Of a DNA stretch of 64,000 nucleotides, positions 25,706-34,408 are shown piece after piece. Each line of letters opens with the position of its first letter. Position 1 is the stretch's first letter. The stretch lies in assembly GCF_900108395.1 (NCBI RefSeq), contig NZ_FNXE01000001.1, positions 1 through 64,000 of the forward strand. Direction: 5' to 3'. This DNA comes from Paenimyroides marinum (lineage in GTDB: Bacteria > Bacteroidota > Bacteroidia > Flavobacteriales > Flavobacteriaceae). Below the pieces are notes generated by a model that made no database searches, was not told the DNA's origin, and saw only the letters and a list, made by a program, of their open reading frames with translations. Position numbers and translations under genes: made by a program.

Positions 25706-26658
25706 TATTTAAAGAATGAGTCTACGAATTCGTACTTATTAAAAACCTGTAAATCTTCGATTCCCTCGCCTACTCCGATGTATTTCACAGGAATTTGGAA
25801 TTGGTCAGAGATACCGATAACTACACCACCTTTTGCCGTTCCGTCTAATTTGGTAACCGCTAATGATGAAACTTCGGTTGCTGCAGTAAATTGTTTGGCT
25901 TGTTCAAAAGCATTTTGTCCGGTAGATCCGTCTAAAACCAACATTACATCGTGCGGCGCATCACCAACAACTTTTTGCATCACGCGTTTAACTTTGGTCA
26001 ACTCATTCATCAGGTTGATTTTGTTATGTAAACGTCCGGCAGTATCGATAATGACCACATCTGCATTTTGAGCCACAGCAGATTTTAACGTATCAAATGC
26101 CACAGATGCAGGATCTGATCCCATTTGTTGTTTTACGATGGGAACGCCCACGCGGTCTGCCCAAATCTGCAACTGATCAATTGCAGCAGCACGAAACGTA
26201 TCTGCCGCACCTAAAACTACTTTGTGACCCGCTTTTTTAAACTGATACGCCAGCTTGCCAATAGTTGTTGTTTTACCAACACCGTTTACGCCAACCACCA
26301 TAATTACATACGGTTTTTTATCTTTTGGAATTTCAAATTCGGTGGCTTCTCCAGATTGGGTTTCAGAAAGCAATCCTGAAATTTCTTCGCGAAGAATTTT
26401 ATTTAATTCATCTGTTCCAAGGTATTTATCGCGGGCAACGCGTTCTTCGATACGGTCAATGATTTTTAGGGTGGTGTTTACTCCAACATCTGAAGTAATT
26501 AAGACATCCTCTAAATCATCTAAAACCTCATCATCTACTTTTGATTTTCCTGCAACGGCTTTTGACAATTTATCAAAAAAAGATGTTTTTGACTTTTCAA
26601 GCCCTTTATCAAGTGTTTCTTTTTTTTCAGATGAAAATAAACGCTTAAAAAAACTCAT
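25705..26658 (-). CDS. ftsY: Signal recognition particle receptor FtsY
   Basis: GTPase that docks SRP-ribosome complexes at the membrane. In 317 residues: a short acidic/basic N-terminal helix, the N domain, then the G domain with GVNGVGKTTTIGKLA near 124-138, DTFRAAAIDQL near 157, DTAGRLHNK near 206 and TKLDGTAKGG near 266. The N-terminal A domain is short, as is usual in Bacteroidota. It heads the operon with the lipocalin-like lipoprotein and DUF721. Confidence 0.96.
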   Translation of the reverse strand: MSFFKRLFSSEKKETLDKGLEKSKTSFFDKLSKAVAGKSKVDDEVLDDLEDVLITSDVGVNTTLKIIDRIEERVARDKYLGTDELNKILREEISGLLSETQSGEATEFEIPKDKKPYVIMVVGVNGVGKTTTIGKLAYQFKKAGHKVVLGAADTFRAAAIDQLQIWADRVGVPIVKQQMGSDPASVAFDTLKSAVAQNADVVIIDTAGRLHNKINLMNELTKVKRVMQKVVGDAPHDVMLVLDGSTGQNAFEQAKQFTAATEVSSLAVTKLDGTAKGGVVIGISDQFQIPVKYIGVGEGIEDLQVFNKYEFVDSFFK

Positions 26659-26738
26659 ATTCTACAATTTTTTAAGTAACAAATATACTGATATTAATTA
26701 AATTATTCTTTGACAAATATCATATATAGTAAAAATAA

Positions 26739-26765
26739 AAAGATCACCTAAAATAGGTGATCTTT
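26739..26765 (-). terminator. Terminator of the L28-L33-DUF4295 operon
   Basis: AAAGATCACCTA (26739-26750) pairs perfectly with TAGGTGATCTTT (26754-26765). A U-rich run follows on the minus strand, so ftsY is a separate transcript. Confidence 0.88.
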
Positions 26766-26788
26766 GAAAATTTCTTGTTGTTGAATGA

Positions 26789-26941
26789 TTATTTTTGTTT
26801 TAAAAATTCATCAACTAATTCAGGAGCCATAACTGCTTCAACAAATGTGTAAGCTCCTGTTTTTGGAGATTTAACCATTTTAATAGCTTTGGTTAATTTT
26901 TTAGAACCTCCTTGTAATGTTGCTACGGTTTTCTTTGCCAT
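26789..26941 (-). CDS. DUF4295 small basic protein
   Basis: A 50-residue protein, too short for many gene callers: MAKKTVATLQGGSKKLTKAI, then KMVKSPKTGAYTFVEAVMAP and ELVDEFLKQK. This is the DUF4295 family, always found beside rpmG in Bacteroidota and thought to be ribosome-associated. That role is an inference from context. It lies 10 bases downstream of rpmG. Confidence 0.9.
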   Translation of the reverse strand: MAKKTVATLQGGSKKLTKAIKMVKSPKTGAYTFVEAVMAPELVDEFLKQK

Positions 26942-26951
26942 GACTCAAAAA

Positions 26952-27140
26952 TTATTTAATTTCTTTATGAACTGTTACTCTTTTTAAGATTGGATTGAAT
27001 TTTTTGATTTCCATTCTATCCGGAGTATTTTTTTTGTTTTTTGTTGTAATGTAACGTGATGTACCTGGTAATCCAGTTGCTTTATGCTCAGTACATTCTA
27101 AAATTACCTGAATTCTGTTTCCTTTTGCTTTCTTTGCCAT
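26952..27140 (-). CDS. rpmG: 50S ribosomal protein L33
   Basis: A 62-residue L33. [20 protein letters not shown] starts it and the conserved [20 protein letters not shown] follows. The four-Cys zinc knuckle is reduced to one Cys (LEC), so this is a zinc-independent (C-minus) form. It is in an operon with rpmB upstream and the DUF4295 gene downstream. Confidence 0.95.
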   Translation of the reverse strand: MAKKAKGNRIQVILECTEHKATGLPGTSRYITTKNKKNTPDRMEIKKFNPILKRVTVHKEIK

Positions 27141-27168
27141 CTTGATAAAATTTTAATGGTGAACTGAA

Positions 27169-27405
27169 TTACTTTAATAATCCGTTTGCTTTAGCTTCTT
27201 TTAAAACTGCTGCAATACCTTTTTTGTTAATTGTTTTTAATGCAGATGTAGATACTTTTAAAGTTACCCATCTGTCTTCTTCAGCGATGTAGAAACGCTT
27301 TTTTACTAAGTTAACAGAAAACTTTCTCTTAGTTTTGTTCATAGCGTGTGATACGTTGTTTCCAACCATCGCGCGCTTTCCTGTAATTTGACAAACTCTT
27401 GACAT
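27169..27405 (-). CDS. rpmB: 50S ribosomal protein L28
   Basis: 78 residues: [20 protein letters not shown], then [17 protein letters not shown] and [18 protein letters not shown], the L28 pattern. The N-terminal zinc ligands are not fully conserved. First gene of the L28-L33-DUF4295 operon, with about 100 bases of AT-rich promoter region after cinA. Confidence 0.96.
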   Translation of the reverse strand: MSRVCQITGKRAMVGNNVSHAMNKTKRKFSVNLVKKRFYIAEEDRWVTLKVSTSALKTINKKGIAAVLKEAKANGLLK

Positions 27406-27506
27406 TATTTCTTACTTTTAAAATCAGGGTGCAAAGTAACAAATTAATTTTTATTTAAACAAATTATTCTTTTATATTTTGTTTTTCAGTTGACAGTCGT
27501 CAGGAA

Positions 27507-28769
27507 TCAGATAGCCGATTTTTTCTGCTTTAAATATTGATACAGCAAAAACCATACTTTATGAACGGCTGCTTCAATCACTTTAGAACGGGGCTGACCA
27601 AAATTAAAGGTCACTGTTTCTGTTTTTTCAGGTGTGGCAATTCCGATACAAACCGTGCCTACTTCTTTCTCGGAATCGCCTTTTAATGGCCCGGCATTGC
27701 CCGTGGTTGAAACGGCAATATCTGTTTGAAACAACTTTTTCACCCCTACTGCCATTTCTTTTGCTACTTCTTCGCTTACCACGCTAAAGGTATCAATTAT
27801 ATGTTGCTGCACTCCCAACACCTGCACTTTTGATTCGGTGGCATACGTTACGGCACTTCCTTTAAAATAAGCCGACGAGCCTTCTAATGATGTGAGCTGC
27901 CGGGCAATACTTCCTCCGGTGCAACTTTCTGCCGTGGCAATGGTTAGCTGATGTACTTTCAATAATCGGGAAACTTCATCTAATAAAGAAGAGGCGTTAG
28001 ATATTCCAATAAAAAAATCAGGGATCAGCTGCTCTAATTCTTCCATTTTATGATGAATTTGCTGCTTTATTTGTTCTTCATCTGTTCCGGTTTTACTCAA
28101 TCTCAATCGAACCATTCCGAATTGCGGTAAATACGAAAGTTTTATATCAAGAGCAGACAAACTGTTTTCCCACTGTTCTATCTTTTCTGCCAAAAGGCTC
28201 TCTCCTATTCCTGCGGTTAAAACGGTGGTGTGAACAATGGCGTTTAATTGAAAGTGTTTTGTAATATAAGGTAGTAATTTTTCGGTTACCAGATACTTCA
28301 TCTCGTAAGGTACACCGGGCAATGATACAAAAGTGGTCTGCTCTTTAACCATTAACATTCCGGGAGCTGTACCAACCTCATTAAACAAAATCTTACATTT
28401 TGAAGGAACATAAGCCTGCTGAATATTCATTTCTGAAATGGGACGTTTGTAAAATTGTTCCATCAACTGTTTTACGTGGAGGAAAACTTTTTTATGTAAT
28501 ACCAACTCATCATCAAAATACCTTGCAAAGGTCTTTTTGGTCACATCGTCTTTTGTGGGACCTAATCCGCCGGTGAGAATGACCAAATCTACCTGATTTT
28601 GATAGCGACTCATCGTTTCAAAAATGGCTGTTTCTGTATCTTTAACAGCTACCTTTTCAATAACAGAACAACCAACCTCTTCTAACATACTACCAATAAA
28701 AACACTGTTGGTATCAATTACTTGCCCAATCAACAATTCATCGCCAATGGTAACAATAGCCGCTTTCAT
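27507..28769 (-). CDS. cinA: CinA family protein (nicotinamide-nucleotide amidase)
   Basis: 420 residues in two domains. The N-terminal MoCF-like part reads MKAAIVTIGDELLIGQVIDT and VILTGGLGPTKDDVTKK. The C-terminal CinA/PncC part has TIATAESCTGGSIARQLTSLEGSS near 276 and STTGNAGPLKGDSEKEVGTV near 354. The C-terminal enzyme deamidates NMN back to nicotinate mononucleotide in pyridine-nucleotide salvage; the N-terminal part hydrolyses ADP-ribose in characterised relatives. Its start overlaps the FAH gene stop by one base. Confidence 0.93.
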   Translation of the reverse strand: MKAAIVTIGDELLIGQVIDTNSVFIGSMLEEVGCSVIEKVAVKDTETAIFETMSRYQNQVDLVILTGGLGPTKDDVTKKTFARYFDDELVLHKKVFLHVKQLMEQFYKRPISEMNIQQAYVPSKCKILFNEVGTAPGMLMVKEQTTFVSLPGVPYEMKYLVTEKLLPYITKHFQLNAIVHTTVLTAGIGESLLAEKIEQWENSLSALDIKLSYLPQFGMVRLRLSKTGTDEEQIKQQIHHKMEELEQLIPDFFIGISNASSLLDEVSRLLKVHQLTIATAESCTGGSIARQLTSLEGSSAYFKGSAVTYATESKVQVLGVQQHIIDTFSVVSEEVAKEMAVGVKKLFQTDIAVSTTGNAGPLKGDSEKEVGTVCIGIATPEKTETVTFNFGQPRSKVIEAAVHKVWFLLYQYLKQKKSAI

Positions 28770-29380
28770 TATAGCACTTTTACGCTTAACAATTTTTGAT
28801 CTTCCAGAAAGCCTTCTAATTCATCTCCGGGATTTACTTTTGTAACACCTGCCGGAGTTCCTGTAAAAATGACGTCACCCGTTTTTAACGTAAAAAATTG
28901 TGATGCATAAGCAATAAGCTCGTCAATTTTCCATAACATATCCTGAGTATTACCGCTTTGAACAACCGTTCTGTTTTTTTCTAATTGAAATGATAGGTTT
29001 TGCAAATCATCAAACTGATCTTTATCAACAAAAGTTCCTAAAACAGTTGCGCCGTCAAAGCTTTTGGCTATTTCCCAAGGCAGTCCTTTTTGTTTTAATT
29101 TTACTTGTAAATCTCTGGCTGTAAAATCAATTCCCAGACCAATCTGACTGTAATATTTATGAGCAAATTTTGGTTGAATGTACTTCCCTACTTTATTGAT
29201 TTTTACCACCACTTCCAATTCATGATGTACATCGTTTGAAAATTCGGGTATCACAAACGGAAAACCGTTGTTTAAAACCGATGTATCAGGTTTCATAAAA
29301 ATGACCGGCTCTTCTGGTTTTTGGTTAGAAAGTTCATTGATATGGTCGATATAATTACGTCCTACGCAGATTATTTTCAT
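28769..29380 (-). CDS. Fumarylacetoacetate hydrolase family protein
   Basis: 203 residues. The N-terminal KIICVGRNYIDHINEL and EPVIFMKPDTSVL, and the metal-binding HHELEVVVKINK followed by GLGIDFTARDLQ, fit the small YcgM-like FAH branch. It ends with DVIFTGTPAGVTKVNPGD. Enzymes of this fold are acylpyruvate hydrolases or oxaloacetate decarboxylases; the substrate is not clear. Coupled to cinA by TAATG. Confidence 0.9.
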   Translation of the reverse strand: MKIICVGRNYIDHINELSNQKPEEPVIFMKPDTSVLNNGFPFVIPEFSNDVHHELEVVVKINKVGKYIQPKFAHKYYSQIGLGIDFTARDLQVKLKQKGLPWEIAKSFDGATVLGTFVDKDQFDDLQNLSFQLEKNRTVVQSGNTQDMLWKIDELIAYASQFFTLKTGDVIFTGTPAGVTKVNPGDELEGFLEDQKLLSVKVL

Positions 29381-29391
29381 ACGTTTTATAT

Positions 29392-30165
29392 TTAAAACTT
29401 ATTCGTCAATTTTCGCAATTTAATACCTGTCAACACTTTTTTAGTGTATAACGGGAAATCGGCATTTTGTATCCAGCCAAAATAGCCGGGTTCGCGATCC
29501 AGAACATCATCAACCAGAGCTCCTTTGTGCTTTCCAAAGGTAAAAATCTCTTGTCCTTCTTCATTCAAGGCGATGAATCCTGCAAAATCAACCGATTTTT
29601 TACGCGTAGTGAAGGTAGAAAGTGCTTTCATATCGTTTTCTAAATCATCGTAATGATCTAATTGTGCTTTTAAAATTTCGTACGTAGCTTCGGTATCAGC
29701 TGCCGCCGAATGGGCATTTTCTAACGATTTTTGACAATAAAATTTATAAGCGGCACTCAACGTACGCTCTTCTTTTTTATGAAAAATTGTCTGAACATCT
29801 ACAGAAACACGATTTTTCATATCAAAATCAACTTCTGCGCGCAATAATTCTTCTGCCAATAAAGGAATATCGAACCGATCAGAATTATATCCTGCCAAAT
29901 CGGCATCTTTAATCATATTATAGACCTGTGAAGCCAGTTCTTTAAATGTTGGTTCGTTTGCCACTTTTTCATTGGTAATTCCGTGTACTGCCGTTGCATG
30001 TGCAGGAATAGAAATTGTAGGATTCACCAACCAGGTTTTACTTTCTTTATTTCCGTTCGGAAAAACTTTTAGTATTGCTATTTCTACAATTCTATCTTTT
30101 GCTACATCTATTCCCGTTGTTTCTAAATCGAAAAAGCAAATCGGGCGGTTTAATTTTAATTCCAT
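29392..30165 (-). CDS. 3'-5' exonuclease, DnaQ/epsilon-like
   Basis: 257 residues. A DEDDh exonuclease domain covers residues 8-175: FFDLETTGIDVAKDRIVEIAI, HGITNEK, AGYNSDRFDIPLL and NAHSAAADTEATY with the catalytic His/Asp. The C-terminal 80 residues (FTFGKHKGALVDDVLDREPGYFGWIQNADF) form an added module seen in Bacteroidota versions. The likely role is DNA proofreading or repair, or RNA trimming. It is not beside dnaE. Confidence 0.9.
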   Translation of the reverse strand: MELKLNRPICFFDLETTGIDVAKDRIVEIAILKVFPNGNKESKTWLVNPTISIPAHATAVHGITNEKVANEPTFKELASQVYNMIKDADLAGYNSDRFDIPLLAEELLRAEVDFDMKNRVSVDVQTIFHKKEERTLSAAYKFYCQKSLENAHSAAADTEATYEILKAQLDHYDDLENDMKALSTFTTRKKSVDFAGFIALNEEGQEIFTFGKHKGALVDDVLDREPGYFGWIQNADFPLYTKKVLTGIKLRKLTNKF

Positions 30166-30227
30166 TATTTGTTTTGTTTAATGTTTAAGGCTTAAAGCTA
30201 TTTAAAGCTCAACCTAAACTAATTTAT

Positions 30228-31814
30228 TTAATTTCTATATCCAAAAATTTGTTCGGCACATTTTATGGCGCATTTTTCACCATCAATCGCAGCAGAAATA
30301 ATTCCGCCTGCATAACCAGCACCTTCGCCACATGGGTACAAGCCTTTTATTTGCAGATGTTCCAGTGTTTCATTGTTTCTCGGGATACGTACCGGTGACG
30401 ATGTTCTGCTTTCGGGGGCATGTAAAATAGCTTCGTTGGTAAAATAGCCTTTCATGTTTTTACCAAATTCCTGAAACCCCTGACGCATGATTCCCGTCAA
30501 AAACTTTGGAAAAACATCGCCTAATTCTGTTGAAACAACTCCGGGAACATACGATGTTTTAGGTAATGACTCAGAAACTTTTTTATTAGAAAAATCAACC
30601 ATTCGCTGTGCTGGCACTTGTTGCGTTTTACCTGCCAGCTTCCAGGCGGTATGCTCTATTTCTTTCTGGAAATACATTCCTGCCAAAGCCCCATATTTCT
30701 GATAAGGTTTAAAATCCTCTAATTTCAATTCAACTACAATTCCTGAATTTGCCGTTGCCTGATCGCGTTTCGATGGCGACCATCCGTTGGTAACAACTTC
30801 TTCCACATCGGTAGCACATGGCGCAATAACACCACCCGGGCACATACAAAACGAATACATCCCACGACCATTGACCTGTTTTACAATGGAATAAGGTGCC
30901 GGAGGTAAAAATTCACCACGAAAATCGCATGAATACTGAATGCTGTCGATCAACGTCTGCGGATGCTCTGCACGTACACCCAATGCAAACGGTTTTGACT
31001 CTATTAAAACCTTTTTTCGGTCTAACAATTCAAAAATATCCCGTGCGGAATGACCTGTTGCTAAAATGACCTGATATGCTTCAAGAGTTTCTCCCGTGTG
31101 CAAAAAAACTCCTTTTATTTCATTATTGGTGATTATAAAATCTGTTACCCGTTTTTCAAATAAGATCTCTCCGCCAAATTCAATAATCTTATGACGCATA
31201 TCTTCCATAATTTTTGGCAGTTTATTGGTGCCTATATGCGGATGTGCTTCTACCAAAATATCCTGTGACGCACCAAAAGCAACCAATAATTCTAAAATAC
31301 GATTGACATCACCGCGTTTTTTAGAGCGGGTGTATAATTTTCCGTCGGAATACGTTCCTGCACCTCCTTCGCCAAAACAATAATTGGAATCGGGGTTGAC
31401 CATATGATCCCGATTAATTGCTTTTAAATCTCTTCGCCGGCCACGTACCTCTTTACCACGTTCAATTACAATGGGTTTCACACCCAATTCTATCAACTGC
31501 AAAGCCGCAAAATAACCAGCAGGACCTGCACCGACCACAATGGCAACCGGTGCCTTTTTTACATTTTTATAGGTTGGAAAATCAATGTTGCGATGCACTA
31601 CATCTTCGCCCTGAAAAAATACCTGAACCTTTAAATTAATTTTCACTTGTTTCTGGCGGGCGTCAATGGAACGTTTTAAAATGGTAATGTGCTGAATTTC
31701 GTTTGCAGGCGTATGTGTTAACTTTGCAACAAAATCTACCAGCAAATGATTGGCTGCTGCTATTTCGGGAAGGACTTGTAACTGTATTTCTTGAGGCATT
31801 TTTTTATAAAGCAA
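30228..31814 (-). CDS. FAD-dependent oxidoreductase, COG2509-like
   Basis: 528 residues. A short N-terminal domain (about 1-85) precedes the FAD-binding fold VAIVVGAGPAGYFAALQLIELG near 92. The flavoprotein signature VIERGKEVRGRRRDLKAIN and GEGGAGTYSDGKLYTR follow, and the end has GLYPCGEGAGYAGGIISAAIDGEK. This belongs to the large family of uncharacterised FAD dehydrogenases of HI0933/COG2509 type. The substrate is unknown. The gene is single, with no terminator hairpin recognised downstream. Confidence 0.87.
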   Translation of the reverse strand: MLYKKMPQEIQLQVLPEIAAANHLLVDFVAKLTHTPANEIQHITILKRSIDARQKQVKINLKVQVFFQGEDVVHRNIDFPTYKNVKKAPVAIVVGAGPAGYFAALQLIELGVKPIVIERGKEVRGRRRDLKAINRDHMVNPDSNYCFGEGGAGTYSDGKLYTRSKKRGDVNRILELLVAFGASQDILVEAHPHIGTNKLPKIMEDMRHKIIEFGGEILFEKRVTDFIITNNEIKGVFLHTGETLEAYQVILATGHSARDIFELLDRKKVLIESKPFALGVRAEHPQTLIDSIQYSCDFRGEFLPPAPYSIVKQVNGRGMYSFCMCPGGVIAPCATDVEEVVTNGWSPSKRDQATANSGIVVELKLEDFKPYQKYGALAGMYFQKEIEHTAWKLAGKTQQVPAQRMVDFSNKKVSESLPKTSYVPGVVSTELGDVFPKFLTGIMRQGFQEFGKNMKGYFTNEAILHAPESRTSSPVRIPRNNETLEHLQIKGLYPCGEGAGYAGGIISAAIDGEKCAIKCAEQIFGYRN

Positions 31815-31889
31815 ATTTGAAACTACAAAAGTACGTTAATTATAGATTTGTTGAAAAGGTTGTTTTAAATTTACGAAAACTTTGAGAAT

Positions 31890-32135
31890 ATGGAACGACA
31901 GATAAAATTAATTTGGGATTTCAGAGGTCCTGATGCATTGAAAACCGCTGAACATCAGGAAATTCATTTAAAAGAATTTATCCAGATAGAACGCTTACCG
32001 ATTGAAATTACCGGTTTTGAACAAATAAACGAGTTTCACAGCATTGCTTTTATGGTGGTAAATGATGAGTTGATGCGAAAATTACGCGATGTTTTAAAAC
32101 CTCATCGGGGAGAATTATATTCGGAGATTGTATAA
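31890..32135 (+). CDS. Conserved small protein of unknown function
   Basis: 81 residues: MERQIKLIWDFRGPDALKTA, EHQEIHLKEFIQIERLPIEI and the ending LRDVLKPHRGELYSEIV. I recall close versions in many Flavobacteriia with the words WDFRGP, EIHLKE and KPHRGE, always unnamed. There is no signal peptide or membrane helix. It diverges from the FAD oxidoreductase gene and converges with sppA at a shared terminator. Confidence 0.75.
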   Translation: MERQIKLIWDFRGPDALKTAEHQEIHLKEFIQIERLPIEITGFEQINEFHSIAFMVVNDELMRKLRDVLKPHRGELYSEIV

Positions 32136-32167
32136 AAAAATCCTTTGGTTTACGCCAAAGGATTTTT
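32136..32167. terminator. Bidirectional terminator between convergent genes
   Basis: AAAAATCCTTTGG (32136-32148) pairs with CCAAAGGATTTTT (32155-32167). T-runs on both strands serve the 81-residue gene and sppA. Confidence 0.9.
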
Positions 32168-32189
32168 CGTTGAGTAAGTAAACATTAAA

Positions 32190-33962
32190 TTATTTGATGT
32201 TCAACTGATAAGGCAACATTGCCTGAACACCTTCTGATTGTTTGATGTAATTCATACGTTGTAACAGTTCGTAATTTTCTGCTCCGATTTCATTTTTAAT
32301 CACCTCTTCTTTAACACTTGAAACAGACAGACCTAAAAACTTGCGGAACAAATCGCCTATTTCTATTTTGTATTCCGGATAAAGAGAAACTTTATAATTG
32401 GTACTGTTCACTAATTTAGCGGCATAAGTAATGGCGTCATCTAAACTTCCCAGTTCATCAACCAAGCCTAATTCCTTAGCCATGGTTCCTGTCCAAACCC
32501 TGCCTTGTGCAATTTCATCAACTTTGGTTTTATCCATTTTTCTTCCTTCTGCTACGCGCGAAATGAATGTATCGTAAATAATTTCAATACTTTCTGTAAC
32601 GGTTTCTCTGTATTTCGGCGACATGTCTTTAAAAGAACTATGCCCTAATGCGTTTTCGTGTGTGGTAACGACTTCAGAATTTACTCCAAATTTTTCAGCA
32701 ACATTTTTAAAGTTAGGAATCATTCCAAAAACGCCGATCGACCCTGTTATGGTACCCGGTTCGGCAAAAATTTTATTTGCGTTGCACGAAATGTAATATC
32801 CGCCCGATGCAGCCACATCGCCCATTGAAACAATTACGGGTTTCACTTTTTTAGTCAGTTCAATTTCACGCCAGATGATATCTGATGTCAATGCACTTCC
32901 CCCAGGAGAATTTACACGTAAAACAACCGCTTTAATTTTGTCGTTTTTACGGGCTGCCTTCAGCGCACGGTTAATAGATCCTTCGCCAATTGTATTTACA
33001 TTTCCTTCGCCTTCTTTAATATCACCTTGGGCAAAAATAACCGCGATTTGGTCTTTGGCAGAAATTTTCTTGATATTTAAATTAACATCGTTAATGTAAT
33101 CTAAAATTTCAATTTCGTTGATGTCATCGTCATATTTTATGTTTAATGCTTTTTTAATTCCGTTTTGATATTGGTCGATGTATGCGATTTTATCGATTAA
33201 CTTATTCTGCAGTGCTAAATTTGCATTACGTGCATTTAAGTTGGTTGCAATATCGTTTAAGGTTTCAACCGAAATTTTACGGTTTTTAGCAACATCGCCC
33301 ACATAGGCATCCCACATAGAGTTTAAAAGAACGGTTAATTGCTCACGGTTTTCATCACTCATGTGCTGCTGTAAAAACGGTTCAACGGCGCTTTTGTATT
33401 TTCCGTGACGGATAACTTCCATTTTAATTCCGGTTTTTTCCTGTAAATCTTTCATATACAAAACCTCGGATGCTAAACCTTTAAAATCGATGCTTCCCAT
33501 TGGGTTCATATAAACCGTATCGGCTACCGATGCCAAATAATATTCGCCTTGCGTGTAAAAATCGGAATACGCTACAACGAATTTGCCGGTTTTCTTAAAT
33601 TCATTTAATTTATCAACAATTGCTTTGCGTTGTGTCAATCCTAAATAAGAGGAATTATTTTCTATTGAAATCCCTTTAATTTTATCATCGGTTTTGGCAT
33701 ATTCAATTGCCTGTAAAACGTTTATCAAACCATCGTTATTGGTTTCTTTATAATCGAAATCTTCAATATAAATGCTTCCGCCATAATCGTTGGAAACATC
33801 TTCTAAATCTAATTTAATAATTGAATTACTCTTTGTTGATTTTGACGAGCCGCCTGAACCTGCCGCTGCAACTACACCTACAATCAGCAACAAGAAAAAA
33901 GACACCATACAAAACAGGATGATCCCTACGAATGTTGCCAATACATTTTTTAAAAAATTCAT
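32190..33962 (-). CDS. sppA: Signal peptide peptidase SppA, 67K type
   Basis: A membrane-bound serine protease that clears cleaved signal peptides. 590 residues: one N-terminal transmembrane helix (about 5-33), then two tandem ClpP-like domains. The general-base Lys is in HGKYKSAVEPF in the first half. The nucleophile Ser is in MGDVAASGGYYIS in the second half, flanked by VNSPGGSALTSD and TITGSIGVFG. This is the doubled 67K architecture. Its promoter faces the surface-protein array, with the 446-base gap at 33963-34408 in between. Confidence 0.95.
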   Translation of the reverse strand: MNFLKNVLATFVGIILFCMVSFFLLLIVGVVAAAGSGGSSKSTKSNSIIKLDLEDVSNDYGGSIYIEDFDYKETNNDGLINVLQAIEYAKTDDKIKGISIENNSSYLGLTQRKAIVDKLNEFKKTGKFVVAYSDFYTQGEYYLASVADTVYMNPMGSIDFKGLASEVLYMKDLQEKTGIKMEVIRHGKYKSAVEPFLQQHMSDENREQLTVLLNSMWDAYVGDVAKNRKISVETLNDIATNLNARNANLALQNKLIDKIAYIDQYQNGIKKALNIKYDDDINEIEILDYINDVNLNIKKISAKDQIAVIFAQGDIKEGEGNVNTIGEGSINRALKAARKNDKIKAVVLRVNSPGGSALTSDIIWREIELTKKVKPVIVSMGDVAASGGYYISCNANKIFAEPGTITGSIGVFGMIPNFKNVAEKFGVNSEVVTTHENALGHSSFKDMSPKYRETVTESIEIIYDTFISRVAEGRKMDKTKVDEIAQGRVWTGTMAKELGLVDELGSLDDAITYAAKLVNSTNYKVSLYPEYKIEIGDLFRKFLGLSVSSVKEEVIKNEIGAENYELLQRMNYIKQSEGVQAMLPYQLNIK

Positions 33963-34408
33963 TTCTTTAATTGTTATTTAATCTTTTCTGTTAGTATGCA
34001 AATTTCTGAAAATGTTACAAATTATTTGTTTTGTAGTTACAAAAAATAAAAGTTAATCATTAAATGATTGCGTTGTGTAGTTCTATTTTGCATAGTTTCT
34101 TTTGTTTTAGGTTATATGTTCTTTTGTCTTGATACAAAAGAACCAAAAAATCAAGGTTGTATTTTTTCTTTGGTCAACTTGTCTTTTAAACAGTAAATCA
34201 AATAATCGCTCACTGCGTTCGTATTTGATTTTGACTGTTTTTCAATACGTTGACACTCAATGAAAAAATAATACCGCCTTGTTATATTGATAATCTTTAT
34301 CTCACTTCAATACTCAATATGACATTATAAAAAAAAAGTAAAATAACTCCGACAGGGTTTAAAACCCTGTTGGAGTTTGCTTATAGCTTACTGCTTAAAG
34401 CTTAAAAT
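33963..34408. repeat. 446-base gap with a relic gene start and hairpins
   Basis: No intact gene. On the minus strand AACAAAAGAAACTATGCAAA (ending near 34090) closely matches the start region of the T9SS gene at 36394, giving MQNRTTQRNHLMINFYFL then a stop. This looks like the relic of another array copy. Also present: TTCTTTTGT / ACAAAAGAA around 34129-34150, in a TTGATACAAAAGAACC-type sequence common in Bacteroidota, and ATCAAATA / TATTTGAT around 34198-34232. Confidence 0.5.
34344..34377 (-). terminator. Terminator of the first array gene
   Basis: AACTCCGACAGGGTTT and AAACCCTGTTGGAGTT form a long hairpin (one G-U or mismatch), followed by a U-rich run on the minus strand. It lies about 35 bases after the stop at 34409. 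A related hairpin, AACTCCGCCAGAGTT / AACTCTGGCGGAGTT, sits after the giant gene near 42647-42677. Confidence 0.8.

Noticed and set aside
26659..26788. Small RNA between ftsY and the ribosomal operon
   Set aside because: The only structure is a simple hairpin with a U-run, explained as the operon terminator.
34070..34260. Small gene in the sppA-array gap
   Set aside because: The short frames come from repeats and a relic leader. None has a signal, a family match or a stable length.
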